Counted from the first letter of the stretch, positions 45,344 through 54,556 are shown. The stretch: 64,000 nt of DNA from Hyphomicrobiales bacterium (GCA_900469475.1 UBXG01000009.1:248001-312000), one strand, 5' to 3'. The notes: generated from the sequence alone by a model not told the origin. Translations and numbers: made by a program.

Positions 45344-45910
45344 CTATCGGCTGGCCAATGCAACAACGCGATCGGCAGCCGCTGAAAAGCCTTGCAGGGA
45401 CACCTGGAAGCCCAAAGCATTGCCGCCATCGGCAACAACCTTGAGGTTCAAGCGGGAGCCGGTTCGCAATTTGGCAAGTGTCGGAGCATCGATCGGAAGC
45501 AAGGCTATGCAGCCGTTCGGCAGGCAGGTGCGAAAGCGCACCGGCTTCAAGGGAGGCTGATCGTCGATATTCGGCGTGACACCCGAGTCGAGGACAATTC
45601 CGAACGGCAACAGCAGCGTCGCAAGCGCACTGCCATCGGGACGCATCTGCATCTCGACGGCGAGCAATCTTTGACCGTTCTGCTGAGTTTGATCTTGCGA
45701 GAGCGCACAAGAAGGTGCCTTATCGCGCTGATTGCACGCAACATGCCAGTCCTGATACGTCTCCTGCAGGCTGGATGCACCGTTCGGCAGGGCCGATTGG
45801 GCAAAGGCCGCAGGTGCAAGCATCAGAGCAAAGCTCGCGGAGATGAAGGCGAGCACCGCATAAGAAATGCGGCCGATTGTCCGAAGTGAAATGAATGCGG
45901 AATTTGACAA
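45344..45910 (-). CDS. IalB-family periplasmic protein
   Basis: The 188-residue protein has a signal peptide ending AAFAQS (about residue 38). YQDWHVACNQRDKAPSCALSQ and RTCLPNGCIALLPID follow, the four-cysteine pattern of IalB (invasion-associated locus B) proteins. IalB was named in Bartonella for a role in erythrocyte invasion; relatives in rhizobia are of unclear function. It is the last gene of the minus-strand surface cluster, 132 bases after the DUF4189-like gene, and converges with the ROK kinase. It may have its own promoter. Confidence 0.82.
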   Translation of the reverse strand: MSNSAFISLRTIGRISYAVLAFISASFALMLAPAAFAQSALPNGASSLQETYQDWHVACNQRDKAPSCALSQDQTQQNGQRLLAVEMQMRPDGSALATLLLPFGIVLDSGVTPNIDDQPPLKPVRFRTCLPNGCIALLPIDAPTLAKLRTGSRLNLKVVADGGNALGFQVSLQGFSAAADRVVALASR

Positions 45911-46042
45911 GGGATAAGATCTCTCAGCTTTGAAATGCGACCTTATGCAATCGTTTCCGCAAAGGCCAGGATGAAGAACTAGCGTCGGCAGCCACCCTTC
46001 GACGCGAACCGATCGCCCAAGGGCGATCTCGCGCGGAGGCGC

Positions 46043-46516
46043 TTACGTGCATACCCATTCCCGCACGCTGCAGCGGGAGCCGGAGCCCTCGCATGCCTTG
46101 AGCGCGAGATCTTCAGCTTCGCGACGTGTCGGCGCCGAATTCGCGCCCCACGGAGTGACGCGCTTGCCGCCTTCCTTGCCGGTGGCAAGCGCGCCGCAAT
46201 GATTGTATGGAAAGCCGGTCTTATCGTCGTCATCCCAGTGACGATGATTGCGGAAGACACTGACGACGACGCAGCTTTTACCCTTATCCCGCTCGCAATG
46301 CTTGAGGGCGATATCCATGGCTTCCTGGCGTTTGTCGGCTCCCCAGAAGAAGCCGTATTTTTCATCAGGTGCGGAATAGGCGATGGCTGCCCATATGCCG
46401 CGCTCGTCAGGCGGGGGAGCCGGCGGCTGCTCAGTCGTGAAAAGATCGGCAGCCCACGGATGGGCGGCGGAGACAAGAAGCATGCCTATCGCTGAAATCG
46501 CGGATTTCAATCTCAT
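46043..46516 (-). CDS. secreted DUF4189-like protein, Cys-containing
   Basis: ATG 46516 (157 residues) follows a GGGAGC site two bases past the previous stop. A signal peptide (residues 1 to about 23, ending HPWAAD) is followed by IWAAIAYSAPDEKYGFFWGADKRQEAMDIALKHC, the repeat found in DUF4189 proteins: AIAYS, a small aromatic strand, then an A-x3-AL-x2-C helix. The second repeat includes ALATG and EAEDLALKACEG. Six cysteines imply disulfide bonds in the periplasm or outside the cell. Two frames overlap here; the one used has normal codon use and the signal peptide. The function is unknown. Confidence 0.75.
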   Translation of the reverse strand: MRLKSAISAIGMLLVSAAHPWAADLFTTEQPPAPPPDERGIWAAIAYSAPDEKYGFFWGADKRQEAMDIALKHCERDKGKSCVVVSVFRNHRHWDDDDKTGFPYNHCGALATGKEGGKRVTPWGANSAPTRREAEDLALKACEGSGSRCSVREWVCT

Positions 46517-46518
46517 GT

Positions 46519-47208
46519 TTAGCTCCCTTGCTTTCCTGCTGCCGAAGCTACGGAAATGACGACGCAGCCGCTTCCTGTCGGCAAAAGCATGGCATCGCCA
46601 CCATCGTTGCCGAGCTGGTAGACACCGACCTGGTCGAGATTGTTGACGAGCTTGCTTCCGTTCGGGAACTTGGCCGAAACTTCCGGGCAAGACATTGTGA
46701 ACGGTGCGACCCGAACCATTGCTCCTTCGCAGCCGGATGCGACCGGTGCTGCAAATACGATGCCGGCGGCCGGACCGCTATAGCCCTGCGTGGCATAGTT
46801 CATGCCCACAAGTGCCTGCACGGCATGCTTGTCGGCTGCCTCCTTGTTCCACACCGATTGGACATTGTACTGCGTGCCGTTGGTCAGCAGCTGCCCTAAA
46901 ACGGGGAAAATCGTCGAACAGGAATGCAGTCCGGCCTGCTTGGCGTGCTGCAGGAACGGCGTATCGGGCAGCGCCTGATTGGCGTCGTTCGCTGCAGCGA
47001 CCGCCGGCTGGGAGAGAAGATTACCCAAGACATCATATCGGACGACGGCATAGCCGCCAGCAGCGACGATTGCGATCGCCAGCACCGAAAGGGCGGCGGT
47101 CTTTCGCCAGCTTCGTTTTGGCTCGGCTTGCTCGACCGCCAGGTTCTGAATTGCGGCATCCTTGGTGTTTCGCGACATGATGCGATCGTGAATTGATTGC
47201 TGGGTCAT
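46519..47208 (-). CDS. membrane-anchored periplasmic protein of unknown function
   Basis: The 229-residue protein has a cytoplasmic N-terminus of about 36 residues, a single hydrophobic segment (residues 38-54, AALSVLAIAIVAAGGYA) and a long periplasmic part with four cysteines (C97, C160, C174, C215), suggesting two disulfides. I do not recognise the family. Segments such as LGQLLTNGTQYNVQSVWN and MNYATQGYSGPAAGIVFAAP look like a compact beta-rich domain. It lies 13 bases after an IalB-like gene and two bases before the DUF4189-like gene, so it belongs to the adhesin operon and may be an envelope accessory factor. Confidence 0.7.
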   Translation of the reverse strand: MTQQSIHDRIMSRNTKDAAIQNLAVEQAEPKRSWRKTAALSVLAIAIVAAGGYAVVRYDVLGNLLSQPAVAAANDANQALPDTPFLQHAKQAGLHSCSTIFPVLGQLLTNGTQYNVQSVWNKEAADKHAVQALVGMNYATQGYSGPAAGIVFAAPVASGCEGAMVRVAPFTMSCPEVSAKFPNGSKLVNNLDQVGVYQLGNDGGDAMLLPTGSGCVVISVASAAGKQGS

Positions 47209-47221
47209 TGAAATCCATCCG

Positions 47222-47797
47222 TCACTTTATCGCCTTTACGGCTGTGGAAAGGCCTTTGAGATTTGCGGTCACGCTGATCGTCCTCCCATCCGCTGTCGGA
47301 TAGGAAACCGTTGGCGCCGTACTTTTGGAAATCTGCTCGCGCAGTAGGGGTCCGACCGGCAGCATGCCGACGCACACCGTGTTGTTGCAGCCGTTGAACG
47401 GGACCTGTATCGGCTCCTTGCGGCCCTCGAATTGCAACAGGATACCGCCGTCGCTTTTGGCAACCGGGGCAGCGCGCAAGATCATATAGGGATCGCCCTT
47501 TTTCGTCGCTGCGAGCGACCAGCTGAATGCGACCTGCCCGGCCTCGTTCTCGATGATCTGGGTGACGTTGCAGACCCGCTGGCGAATTTTGAGATTTTCG
47601 TCGCAAATCAGCGTCCAGTTCTCGAAGGGACGAATGGTCCGCTGATAGTCGCCAAGCTTCACCTCCCCGGGAACAACCACCTCGGAAGGTTTTATACGAA
47701 ACGCGGGAGAGGGAGCATCCTGTCCGGCTGCAATCGAGCCGAACAGGAGCATGCACATCAGGAAAGTCGGGACGCCGTAAAGCGCTCCTTTGATCAT
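47222..47797 (-). CDS. IalB-family periplasmic protein
   Basis: The 191-residue protein has a signal peptide (about residues 1-25) and the IalB core: IRPFENWTLICDENLKIRQRVCNVTQII, FSWSLAATKKGDPYMILRA and PFNGCNNTVCVGMLPVG. These keep the four cysteines of the family. It starts seven bases after the stop of the large adhesin, so the two are almost certainly translated from one mRNA. It could help fold, stabilise or anchor the adhesin, or act in envelope integrity; this is inferred from position only. Confidence 0.85.
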   Translation of the reverse strand: MIKGALYGVPTFLMCMLLFGSIAAGQDAPSPAFRIKPSEVVVPGEVKLGDYQRTIRPFENWTLICDENLKIRQRVCNVTQIIENEAGQVAFSWSLAATKKGDPYMILRAAPVAKSDGGILLQFEGRKEPIQVPFNGCNNTVCVGMLPVGPLLREQISKSTAPTVSYPTADGRTISVTANLKGLSTAVKAIK

Positions 47798-47804
47798 GAC
47801 AGCC

Positions 47805-50800
47805 TCAATTCAGAGTGAAGCTGACGCCAGCGCCGACACCCACGTGTCCGCCGGCGGCCGTACCGGACAAATTCGCCCGGACGCGGCCGTTCTCGCTGGT
47901 GTAACCGGCGCCGAAGGCCACCGCGCCCTCGCCTCGCCAGACACCGCCACCGAGAGCCACGCTCGCCTTGCCCGGACGGTCATCATAACGAAGCGATGCC
48001 GCTGCAAGTCCGATTGCGGCCGCCTGCCTTGCCTCGGAACGGACGTCCCCAAGTTCCTGGTTCAGCTGGCCGAATTTCTGGTCCGTATAGTTGTTGGCGG
48101 AAGCCAGTGTAGTAGCGGCAGCCGTATCCGTATAAGATTTGACCTGAGTGATGCTGTCACCCAACTGGGCAACGTTCACCGCATCCGTGGGAGCGACACC
48201 CTTGCCGACGTTGGAAATGACCACCGGTGCGTTCACATCACCGCCCTGCAGCGTGATGCTGTTCTTCTTGCTGCCATCAGGATTGAGGTCATAGGTGACG
48301 GCGTTCTTGGTAATCGTGCCGACCCCCGTCTGCAGGCTATTGATCGCCTGATTGGTGGCAAAAAGCTGCGATCCGTTGATGGCATCGGTGCTGCTGTCAG
48401 AGATGCGGCCGGCGGCGACGTTCGTGATGGTTCTTTCAGCCCCTTGAGAACCCACACTCACCGTTCCGACTGGCGCGGTGCCGGCAAAGTTGTAGTGCTG
48501 ACCCTGGATGTCGGTACCGGTGGTCGGGACGGCAGCCTGTGTTGTGGAACCAGAGCCCAGGGCCACATCATTGGCATTGTTGGCCTGCGCACCCTGGCCG
48601 AGGGCAACCGCACCCTGCCCCGTCGCCGCAGATCCAAGTCCTGCCGCAAGGCTGCTCACGCCGCCGGCGACACTCTGCGGACCGATCGCAACGCTATCGG
48701 TGCCGCTGGCGGTGGAATCCGCCAGCGTCGAGTTGGCGTGGAAATACTTGATGCCGCCGCCACTGGTGATGTTGGTCAGCGTGTTGTTGACCGCGCCGAA
48801 GGCATCGTAGACCGTGGTGTAGTTGTTGCCCTGGACATTATAGGTCGGGCCGGTGATCGAGCCATCCGGATTGACCGTCGTGCCGCCGCCGATCAGGTTG
48901 GTGATGTTGGTGCCGAGACCCTTGAGCTGGCTGACGTTGACGGCGTCGGTGTTTGCCGAACCAGCGGCCAGATTGGTGAGCTTGCGCTCCGATCCGGCCG
49001 AGCCGATCGACACTTCGCCGACGGAGGTTTGCGGGCCTGTCAGGGCAAAGCCGGTATAGCCCGCCTGAGCACCCACGGTCGTTACCGATTGCGCGCCGAG
49101 CGCGACACTGTTGATATTGTTTGCCTGCGCGCCGGCGCCCAATGCGACCGACTGCACGCCCGCCGCCAGCGAGTTTGTGCCGAGGGCTACGCCGTCGGCC
49201 AGCATGACATGGGCATTCTGGCCGATGGCCGTGCCGCCAGGCGCGACCTGGTCGACAACCGCGCCGTTGCCGATGCCGATGCCGTTGTCGCCGTTGACGA
49301 CTGTTGTCGGACCGACCGCCACCGATTCCGCACCGACCGCAAGGGAGTCGCCTGCCGCCGAGTTGGCATGGAAGTACTTGCTTGGGGTCGTCGCTACCGA
49401 AGCGATGGCGCCCTGGAGCTGACGGACGGTGACGGCGTCCTGCGCGTTGGTGCCGTCGGCAACATTGATGATCTGTCGATAGGCCGAGCTCGAACCGACC
49501 GAAACCGCGCCCAGCAGCGTTTTATCCGTCGTGTTGTATTGGATGAAGTTCGTCGGGCCGGCCGCGATTTGGCCGCTGGTGGGTGCCAGGGGACGATCGG
49601 AAACCGAGTCGGAACCGAGGGCAACCCCGCCTTGGATGGTGGCCTGGCTTTGTCTTCCAAGTGCCAGGGCATCGCCTGCCGCAGCGGTCGCGTTATAGCC
49701 GACGGCTGTGGAACCGACACCCTGAGCCGAGGAATCGCTGACGGCAAGCGTGCTGTCATTGGTGCGCACATATCGGATGCCCTTACCGTTTGCATCGGTA
49801 TAGGTCGTCGATGTGTCGCCAGCGAGATTGTTGATCGTATTGCCGAGATTGGTCAGGTTGCCGTTGATGGTGGTAACCGTCGTGCCGATGGCATCGACCG
49901 CCTGATTGGTGGCAAAGAGCTGCGAACCGTTGATGGCATCCGTGGACGAGCCGCTGATCCGGCCCGCCGCGACGTTGGTGATGGTGCGCTCGGCACCGAC
50001 GGCGCCGACGCTGACCGTCGAAGACGGGTTAATGCCCTGGAAGGCATAGGTCGTGCCGTTGATCACCACATTGGGCGTGCCGACGGCGACGTCGGTCACC
50101 GAGCCCGAGCCGAGGGCCACGTCGCCTGCGTTGTTGGCGACGGAAAGGGCGCCCATCGCCAGCGCGTTCTGAGCGCCGGCTTTTGCCCCTAGACCGAGAG
50201 CGGTGGATTGATAGCTGTTTGCAAGCGCGTTCTGGCCGATCGCCGTGCTGGACGTAGCTGTCGCATTGGCATTGGGGCCGATGGCGGTGCTAAAGTCACC
50301 CGTGGCTTGGGATATGAATCCCAAAGCCGCTGAGTCGACGCCGGAGGCGGTCGCACTGGTGCCGGCCGCGATGGCATTCGCCCCCGCCGCAATCGAGAGA
50401 GGTCCGATCGCGACCGAGTTCCCACCCGTCGCCGACGAGTCCGTTGCCGTCGAATTGGCATGGAAATACTTGATGCCGCCGCCCGTGTTGATGTTATTGA
50501 CCGTCGTGCCGATCGCATCGACTGCCTGGTTGGTCGCAAAGAGCTGCGAGCCGTTGACGGCGTCGGTGGACGACCCGCTGACCCGACCCGCCGCGACATT
50601 GGTGATGGTACGCTCGGCGCCCGGTGCGCCGACGCTGACCGTCGAAGACGGGTTGGTACCCTGATAGGCATAAGTCGTGCCGTTGACCACCCCGCTGGCG
50701 GTGCCGACCGCTGTGGCGGTCACCGAGCCCGAGCCGAGGGCCACGTCGCCGGAGCTTGCCGCCGCCGTCGCGCCGTTACCCAGCGCGACATTGCCGACGA

Positions 50801-52604
50801 AGCCGGAAGCGCCCGCGGTGGAACCGTTGCCGAGCGCAACCGAGCCCTGGCCGATCGCCTTGTTGTTATTACCGATCGCGACCGCGCCGGGTGCCTGGTT
50901 GGCGGCGGTGGCGCTTGCCGTGCCATCGCTGTTGGCGATGTTGTTGGCACCGCCGGTGAAGGCGCCGGTGCCGCTCGCATAGCTCGGATCGCCGATCGCG
51001 ACCGCGCCGTCGCCGTAAGCGGTGTTGCCGGAACCAATGGAGACGGCCTTGCCGCCGGTCGCGGTCGAGCCCCTGCCGACGGCTACGGCATCGGTAGAGT
51101 TCGCCACCGCGCCTAGACCGACCGCCACGGTATTCGCCGCCGTTGCGCTGGAATTGTTGCCGACCGCGACCGCGGACACGCCCGTGCTCTGCGCGCCAGA
51201 CCCTGCCGCGACCGAGCCGACACCGCTCGACACCGCCGCATTGCCCAGGGCGAGGCCGAAGCCGGCTGAAGCATTGGCGTTGGGACCGAACGCCGCTGCG
51301 TTTGCCGCCGATGCGCTGGAACTTACGCCGACCGAGACGGCGGAGCTGCCGGTCGCTTTGCTTGCACGCCCGATTGCCGTAGAGTCGGTCTGCGACGCGG
51401 TCACATCCGTGCCGATGGCAATCGCGCTCTGGCCAAGAGCACCCGTACCGGCAACGGTACGTGCCCCAAGATAGACGGAGTTCACGCCGCTGGCGGTCGC
51501 TCCAAGGCCAATGGCAGCGGCGTTGGCCTGACTGGCTTGAGCGTTGTGGCCGATCGACGTGGTGTTATTGGTAGTAACGCCGATACCGGCATTAGTGCCG
51601 ATCGCGACGTTATCGGTGCCCGTGACCAGACTGCCCGCGGAGGCGGAGAGCGTAGCATCATAGGCAACGCTACCGTCGCCGGTGCCAAGGGCGACGTTGC
51701 GCTGGCCCGTGACGCCGGAGCCGGCGCCTCGCAAGACGCTTGGGATGCCCCCGCCAATGGCGGTATTCTGACCGCCGCTGACGAGCGTGCCCGCAGCGAT
51801 GCCTACTGCAACCGAGCTGGCATTGCCGGTAGTGGATCCGGCGCCGGCGCCTTGGCCGACCGCAACCGTGCTGCTGCCGATCGCGAGAGCCTGCGTGCCG
51901 AGCGCGAGCGAGCTGTCTCCCGTGGCCCGGGCGCCGTTTCCGACGGCGGTAGCTGCAGTGTTCGTTGCGGTAGCCAAATTGCCCAGCGCTGTACTCTGCA
52001 CTCCGCTGGCGACCGACGACCAGCCCCCCGCAAACGCAAAGCTGGAGCTTGCCGTGGAGCTGACACCAAGCGCGGTGGAGTTCCCTCCAGAAGCACTAGC
52101 GAAGGTGCCCAACGCGCTGGCCCCGGCTGCAGTTGCGCTAGCCTGTACGCCAATTGCTACGGAGTTGACGCCATTTGAGACCGTGCCTGAGCCCAGCGCA
52201 ATCGCGCCACCGGCGCCTGTAGCCGACGCCGTCCGCCCGATAGCGATCGAGTACTGCGCCGCCGAATTGGCCTGGAAGCCGAGCGCAATGGCCCAGTTAA
52301 GGCTGGCGGTTGAGCCATTTCCGATCGCCACCGTCTCGGGCGCGGTCGCTGACCCGCCGTCGACAGCATACTGCGCCAGCGCCGGCGTGGCGATGCCACC
52401 GAATGTGATCGTGCCCAGAGCCACAGCCCCGCCAATTCCCAGTGACCCAAGTCCTAAGCCTTTGCGGCGCATGCCAAGCACCCGAGACGCCATCCGCAGT
52501 ACAGCCATCAGGCGACGCCGATGCGATCGATCGGCTGAAACAAAGTTTCCAGCCAATCCTATGCGAGATTTAGTCTGCAGATGTTCCCCAACGCATTCCC
52601 TCAT
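47805..52604 (-). CDS. trimeric autotransporter adhesin (YadA-like)
   Basis: The 1599-residue protein starts at ATG 52604, overlapping the preceding stop as ATGA. A long signal region ends in PALAQ (about residue 77). Head repeats of the YadA type follow (VAIGNGS, SIAIGRTA, AIALGSG and many more) from about 90 to 600. Then come stalk/neck modules: ERTITNVAAG near 665, 872 and 1392, each leading into NGSQLFATNQA, and KYFHANS near 712, 1077 and 1287, with a RYVRTND variant near 945. The last 80 residues (AIGLAAASLRYDD to GVGAGVSFTLN) are the YadA beta-barrel anchor. The trimer should stand on the outer surface and bind host or root surfaces, matrix or other cells. No C-terminal damage is seen. 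Confidence 0.95.
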   Translation of the reverse strand: MRECVGEHLQTKSRIGLAGNFVSADRSHRRRLMAVLRMASRVLGMRRKGLGLGSLGIGGAVALGTITFGGIATPALAQYAVDGGSATAPETVAIGNGSTASLNWAIALGFQANSAAQYSIAIGRTASATGAGGAIALGSGTVSNGVNSVAIGVQASATAAGASALGTFASASGGNSTALGVSSTASSSFAFAGGWSSVASGVQSTALGNLATATNTAATAVGNGARATGDSSLALGTQALAIGSSTVAVGQGAGAGSTTGNASSVAVGIAAGTLVSGGQNTAIGGGIPSVLRGAGSGVTGQRNVALGTGDGSVAYDATLSASAGSLVTGTDNVAIGTNAGIGVTTNNTTSIGHNAQASQANAAAIGLGATASGVNSVYLGARTVAGTGALGQSAIAIGTDVTASQTDSTAIGRASKATGSSAVSVGVSSSASAANAAAFGPNANASAGFGLALGNAAVSSGVGSVAAGSGAQSTGVSAVAVGNNSSATAANTVAVGLGAVANSTDAVAVGRGSTATGGKAVSIGSGNTAYGDGAVAIGDPSYASGTGAFTGGANNIANSDGTASATAANQAPGAVAIGNNNKAIGQGSVALGNGSTAGASGFVGNVALGNGATAAASSGDVALGSGSVTATAVGTASGVVNGTTYAYQGTNPSSTVSVGAPGAERTITNVAAGRVSGSSTDAVNGSQLFATNQAVDAIGTTVNNINTGGGIKYFHANSTATDSSATGGNSVAIGPLSIAAGANAIAAGTSATASGVDSAALGFISQATGDFSTAIGPNANATATSSTAIGQNALANSYQSTALGLGAKAGAQNALAMGALSVANNAGDVALGSGSVTDVAVGTPNVVINGTTYAFQGINPSSTVSVGAVGAERTITNVAAGRISGSSTDAINGSQLFATNQAVDAIGTTVTTINGNLTNLGNTINNLAGDTSTTYTDANGKGIRYVRTNDSTLAVSDSSAQGVGSTAVGYNATAAAGDALALGRQSQATIQGGVALGSDSVSDRPLAPTSGQIAAGPTNFIQYNTTDKTLLGAVSVGSSSAYRQIINVADGTNAQDAVTVRQLQGAIASVATTPSKYFHANSAAGDSLAVGAESVAVGPTTVVNGDNGIGIGNGAVVDQVAPGGTAIGQNAHVMLADGVALGTNSLAAGVQSVALGAGAQANNINSVALGAQSVTTVGAQAGYTGFALTGPQTSVGEVSIGSAGSERKLTNLAAGSANTDAVNVSQLKGLGTNITNLIGGGTTVNPDGSITGPTYNVQGNNYTTVYDAFGAVNNTLTNITSGGGIKYFHANSTLADSTASGTDSVAIGPQSVAGGVSSLAAGLGSAATGQGAVALGQGAQANNANDVALGSGSTTQAAVPTTGTDIQGQHYNFAGTAPVGTVSVGSQGAERTITNVAAGRISDSSTDAINGSQLFATNQAINSLQTGVGTITKNAVTYDLNPDGSKKNSITLQGGDVNAPVVISNVGKGVAPTDAVNVAQLGDSITQVKSYTDTAAATTLASANNYTDQKFGQLNQELGDVRSEARQAAAIGLAAASLRYDDRPGKASVALGGGVWRGEGAVAFGAGYTSENGRVRANLSGTAAGGHVGVGAGVSFTLN

Positions 52605-53020
52605 GCTGCCTTCTCCTCGCTGCTATCTGGACGAGCGAGCACGCGTGAACCCGCATCTGCGGCTGCGTCGTCGTTGAAATTATGCGCTTGCAGAAGCGCG
52701 CGACCCATTTTGGCGGCTTGGCTTTCGAGCTGCTCGCGGACGGTATCGACCCACGGCTGCGTCAACTCCGGAACGGAATACAAGGCGGCATCCGCCCGTT
52801 CGGGGGGAAGCTTCATCGTCACCAAAGCGCGGCAGACATCGAAATGGAATAGCGGCTCCCCTTCTCCGTAAGCCGGAGAGGTCAAACCGAAGACCAGGCA
52901 GGCAAATAGATAATCGACTTCCGCGCCGCTCAAGCGGCTGGCATATCGGTCTTGCAAGGCAGTCCAGGCTACCTCGATCTTCGGAGCAAAGATTTCAAAT
53001 TCAGGGAATTGAATGTCCAT
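52601..53020 (-). CDS. small protein of unknown function upstream of the adhesin
   Basis: The 139-residue protein has no signal peptide and no membrane segment. It is mainly helical, with KIEVAWTALQDRYASRLSGAEVDYLFACLVFGL, TMKLPPERADAALYSVPELTQPWVDTVREQL and an acidic C-terminus. I recognise no family. It overlaps the adhesin start (ATGA at 52601-52604), so it is the first gene of the operon and its translation is coupled to the adhesin. A cytoplasmic chaperone or regulatory protein is possible but not shown. Confidence 0.7.
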   Translation of the reverse strand: MDIQFPEFEIFAPKIEVAWTALQDRYASRLSGAEVDYLFACLVFGLTSPAYGEGEPLFHFDVCRALVTMKLPPERADAALYSVPELTQPWVDTVREQLESQAAKMGRALLQAHNFNDDAAADAGSRVLARPDSSEEKAA

Positions 53021-53361
53021 ACCGCACCGGATAGTTACCGTCCGGGAAGATGGCCTTATTTCAGCGCAAGCGTATTTTATAAAATTCCGGATTTTTTTTA
53101 GAAAATTACGGTTTTTTGCCTAGCCAGCTGCGGGTGTAGCCACTTTGCCACACTTAACCTTAGGCTGTTCTGCACGAAGAGGCGAACCGCCGGACGATGA
53201 GCACCAAGCGGTTCTTTCCATTCCGAAAAATCTCTTCTGCCGCATGAGCGGAAGACGCCCATCCCCGCCATACATCTCTCGCATGGACGCGGGAAATAGC
53301 GAATTTGGGAATACTCGAATTGGTTTGGGACGGAAGCGGGCTTGCGTTCAAGCCCATGCGG
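53021..53361. other. adhesin-operon promoter region with tandem imperfect repeats
   Basis: Before the adhesin operon lies a palindrome ATTTTATAAAAT (53074-53085). Two imperfect copies of AAAATTnCGGnTTTTTT follow, at 53081-53098 and 53102-53117, together an AT-rich block over 40 bases long. These look like a binding site for a regulator or nucleoid protein. The remaining bases to 53361 hold no gene that I can support. Confidence 0.45.
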
Positions 53362-54246
53362 TTATCGCATATATCGAAGCTCTGTAGGCGTGCGTCCCCG
53401 GTATCTCTTCATCGTGGTCGCCAAATGGCTTTGATCCGAAAACCCTGCCATATAGGCAATTTCCGCGATCGCGATTTCACCTTCGGCCAGCAATTTTTCG
53501 GCGAGGTCCAGGCGCAGATTTATGAGGTAGCGGTGTGGCGGCATGCCGAATGTCTTGGCGAATCTTACGATGAAATGATTGGGTGAAATGCCGGCGACAG
53601 CCGCCAGTTCCGCGACATGAACCTTTTCCGTAAAATGTTCACGGAGATACTCTTCAACGCGACGGGCGCTTTTGGCGGAGAGCCCTCCCCTTGGCGACGG
53701 AAGCTGTTTCATATTGCTTGCATAGTTGCGGATGAGATGGGTACTAAAGAGCGTAACCAATGAATCCAGAAAGAGTTCATTCGGAGTTGCTTTCCCGGTT
53801 AATTCGACAGAAATCCTCTGCGCAATGTCGAGCGCTATCGGATCGACGGTTCCGAAAGCAGGTGGCCGGAGTTCTACGTTCGCGAGATCGAACTCCTGAA
53901 GCGCCAGCTCCGACAGAGTGTCGGGAGGAATGGCGACGACAAGATTTTTCCTGGTTTCGGACCAGGCAAGGCTGCTATCCACACCGGCGGGATTGATGAT
54001 GAGGCAACCGACAGGCGCATCATATTGGGTGATTCGGTCGCTGCCGAGAGAGGCTCGCAAGCCACGCATGGGAGCCAGTACAATCCCCATCGCATGCTCT
54101 TTGGCGAGAAATGTCTGCGATCCGGGATTGCGTACGGAATTGATAACGCTCCCGCGGGCGGTCGTCTTTCTCGGCCCTGCATGTTCAGGGATTATATCGA
54201 ACACATATCGTTCGGCCCGTTCCCGGACCTCACCCGCATAGCCCAT
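53362..54246 (-). CDS. AraC-family transcriptional regulator
   Basis: The 294-residue protein has the double helix-turn-helix of AraC regulators at its C-terminus: VAELAAVAGISPNHFIVRFAKTFGMPPHRYLINLRLDLAEKLL, then IAEIAYMAGFSDQSHLATTMKRYRGRTPTELR. The N-terminal 170 residues are a cupin-like ligand domain of unknown specificity. It lies directly upstream of the adhesin operon on the same strand, 341 bases away. It could control that operon, but it could equally act elsewhere. Confidence 0.9.
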   Translation of the reverse strand: MGYAGEVRERAERYVFDIIPEHAGPRKTTARGSVINSVRNPGSQTFLAKEHAMGIVLAPMRGLRASLGSDRITQYDAPVGCLIINPAGVDSSLAWSETRKNLVVAIPPDTLSELALQEFDLANVELRPPAFGTVDPIALDIAQRISVELTGKATPNELFLDSLVTLFSTHLIRNYASNMKQLPSPRGGLSAKSARRVEEYLREHFTEKVHVAELAAVAGISPNHFIVRFAKTFGMPPHRYLINLRLDLAEKLLAEGEIAIAEIAYMAGFSDQSHLATTMKRYRGRTPTELRYMR

Positions 54247-54556
54247 TCTTCATCGCCCCGCCCGAACGAAGTCCGGCAAATACTAACAGGCAGATCAGAT
54301 CCCACTTTCATTTGAGATCTCATTTCCCAACTCTGCCCGCCGCTTGCCGCCGCAAGCAGCTTATTGCGGAAGATTAAATAGTATAAATCGCGGGGTTTGG
54401 AAGGGGAAATAGCCATATAGCTATGAAATGATATGCCATCAGACCATTTCTTCTCATGGTTGAGATAGAGTTTTCTAAAAAACCATTGAAACGTGCAGTC
54501 AGGATTCGGTCTATATTTCCCTTAAAAGTGGGAAAACGATTGCGCGCTATGCGACC
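54247..54556. other. intergenic region, AraC promoter side
   Basis: The 310 bases hold AT-rich blocks (54380-54430 and 54470-54500) and a small hairpin, GCTTGC-CGCC-GCAAGC, near 54349-54365. It should contain the promoter of the AraC gene. No further gene or repeat is seen. Confidence 0.4.

Noticed and set aside
47790..50192. 800-residue plus-strand reading frame antisense to the adhesin
   Set aside because: It is a shadow of the GC-rich repeats of the adhesin; the composition is Arg/Asp/Gly-rich without any domain, and the adhesin frame is clearly the coding one.
48500..52300. Repeated DNA blocks that might suggest a CRISPR or satellite array
   Set aside because: The repeats are in frame and encode head and stalk modules of the adhesin; there is no repeat-spacer pattern.
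53145..53387. Plus-strand 80-residue frame before the AraC gene end
   Set aside because: No ribosome site or family features, and it overlaps the AraC gene 3' end.
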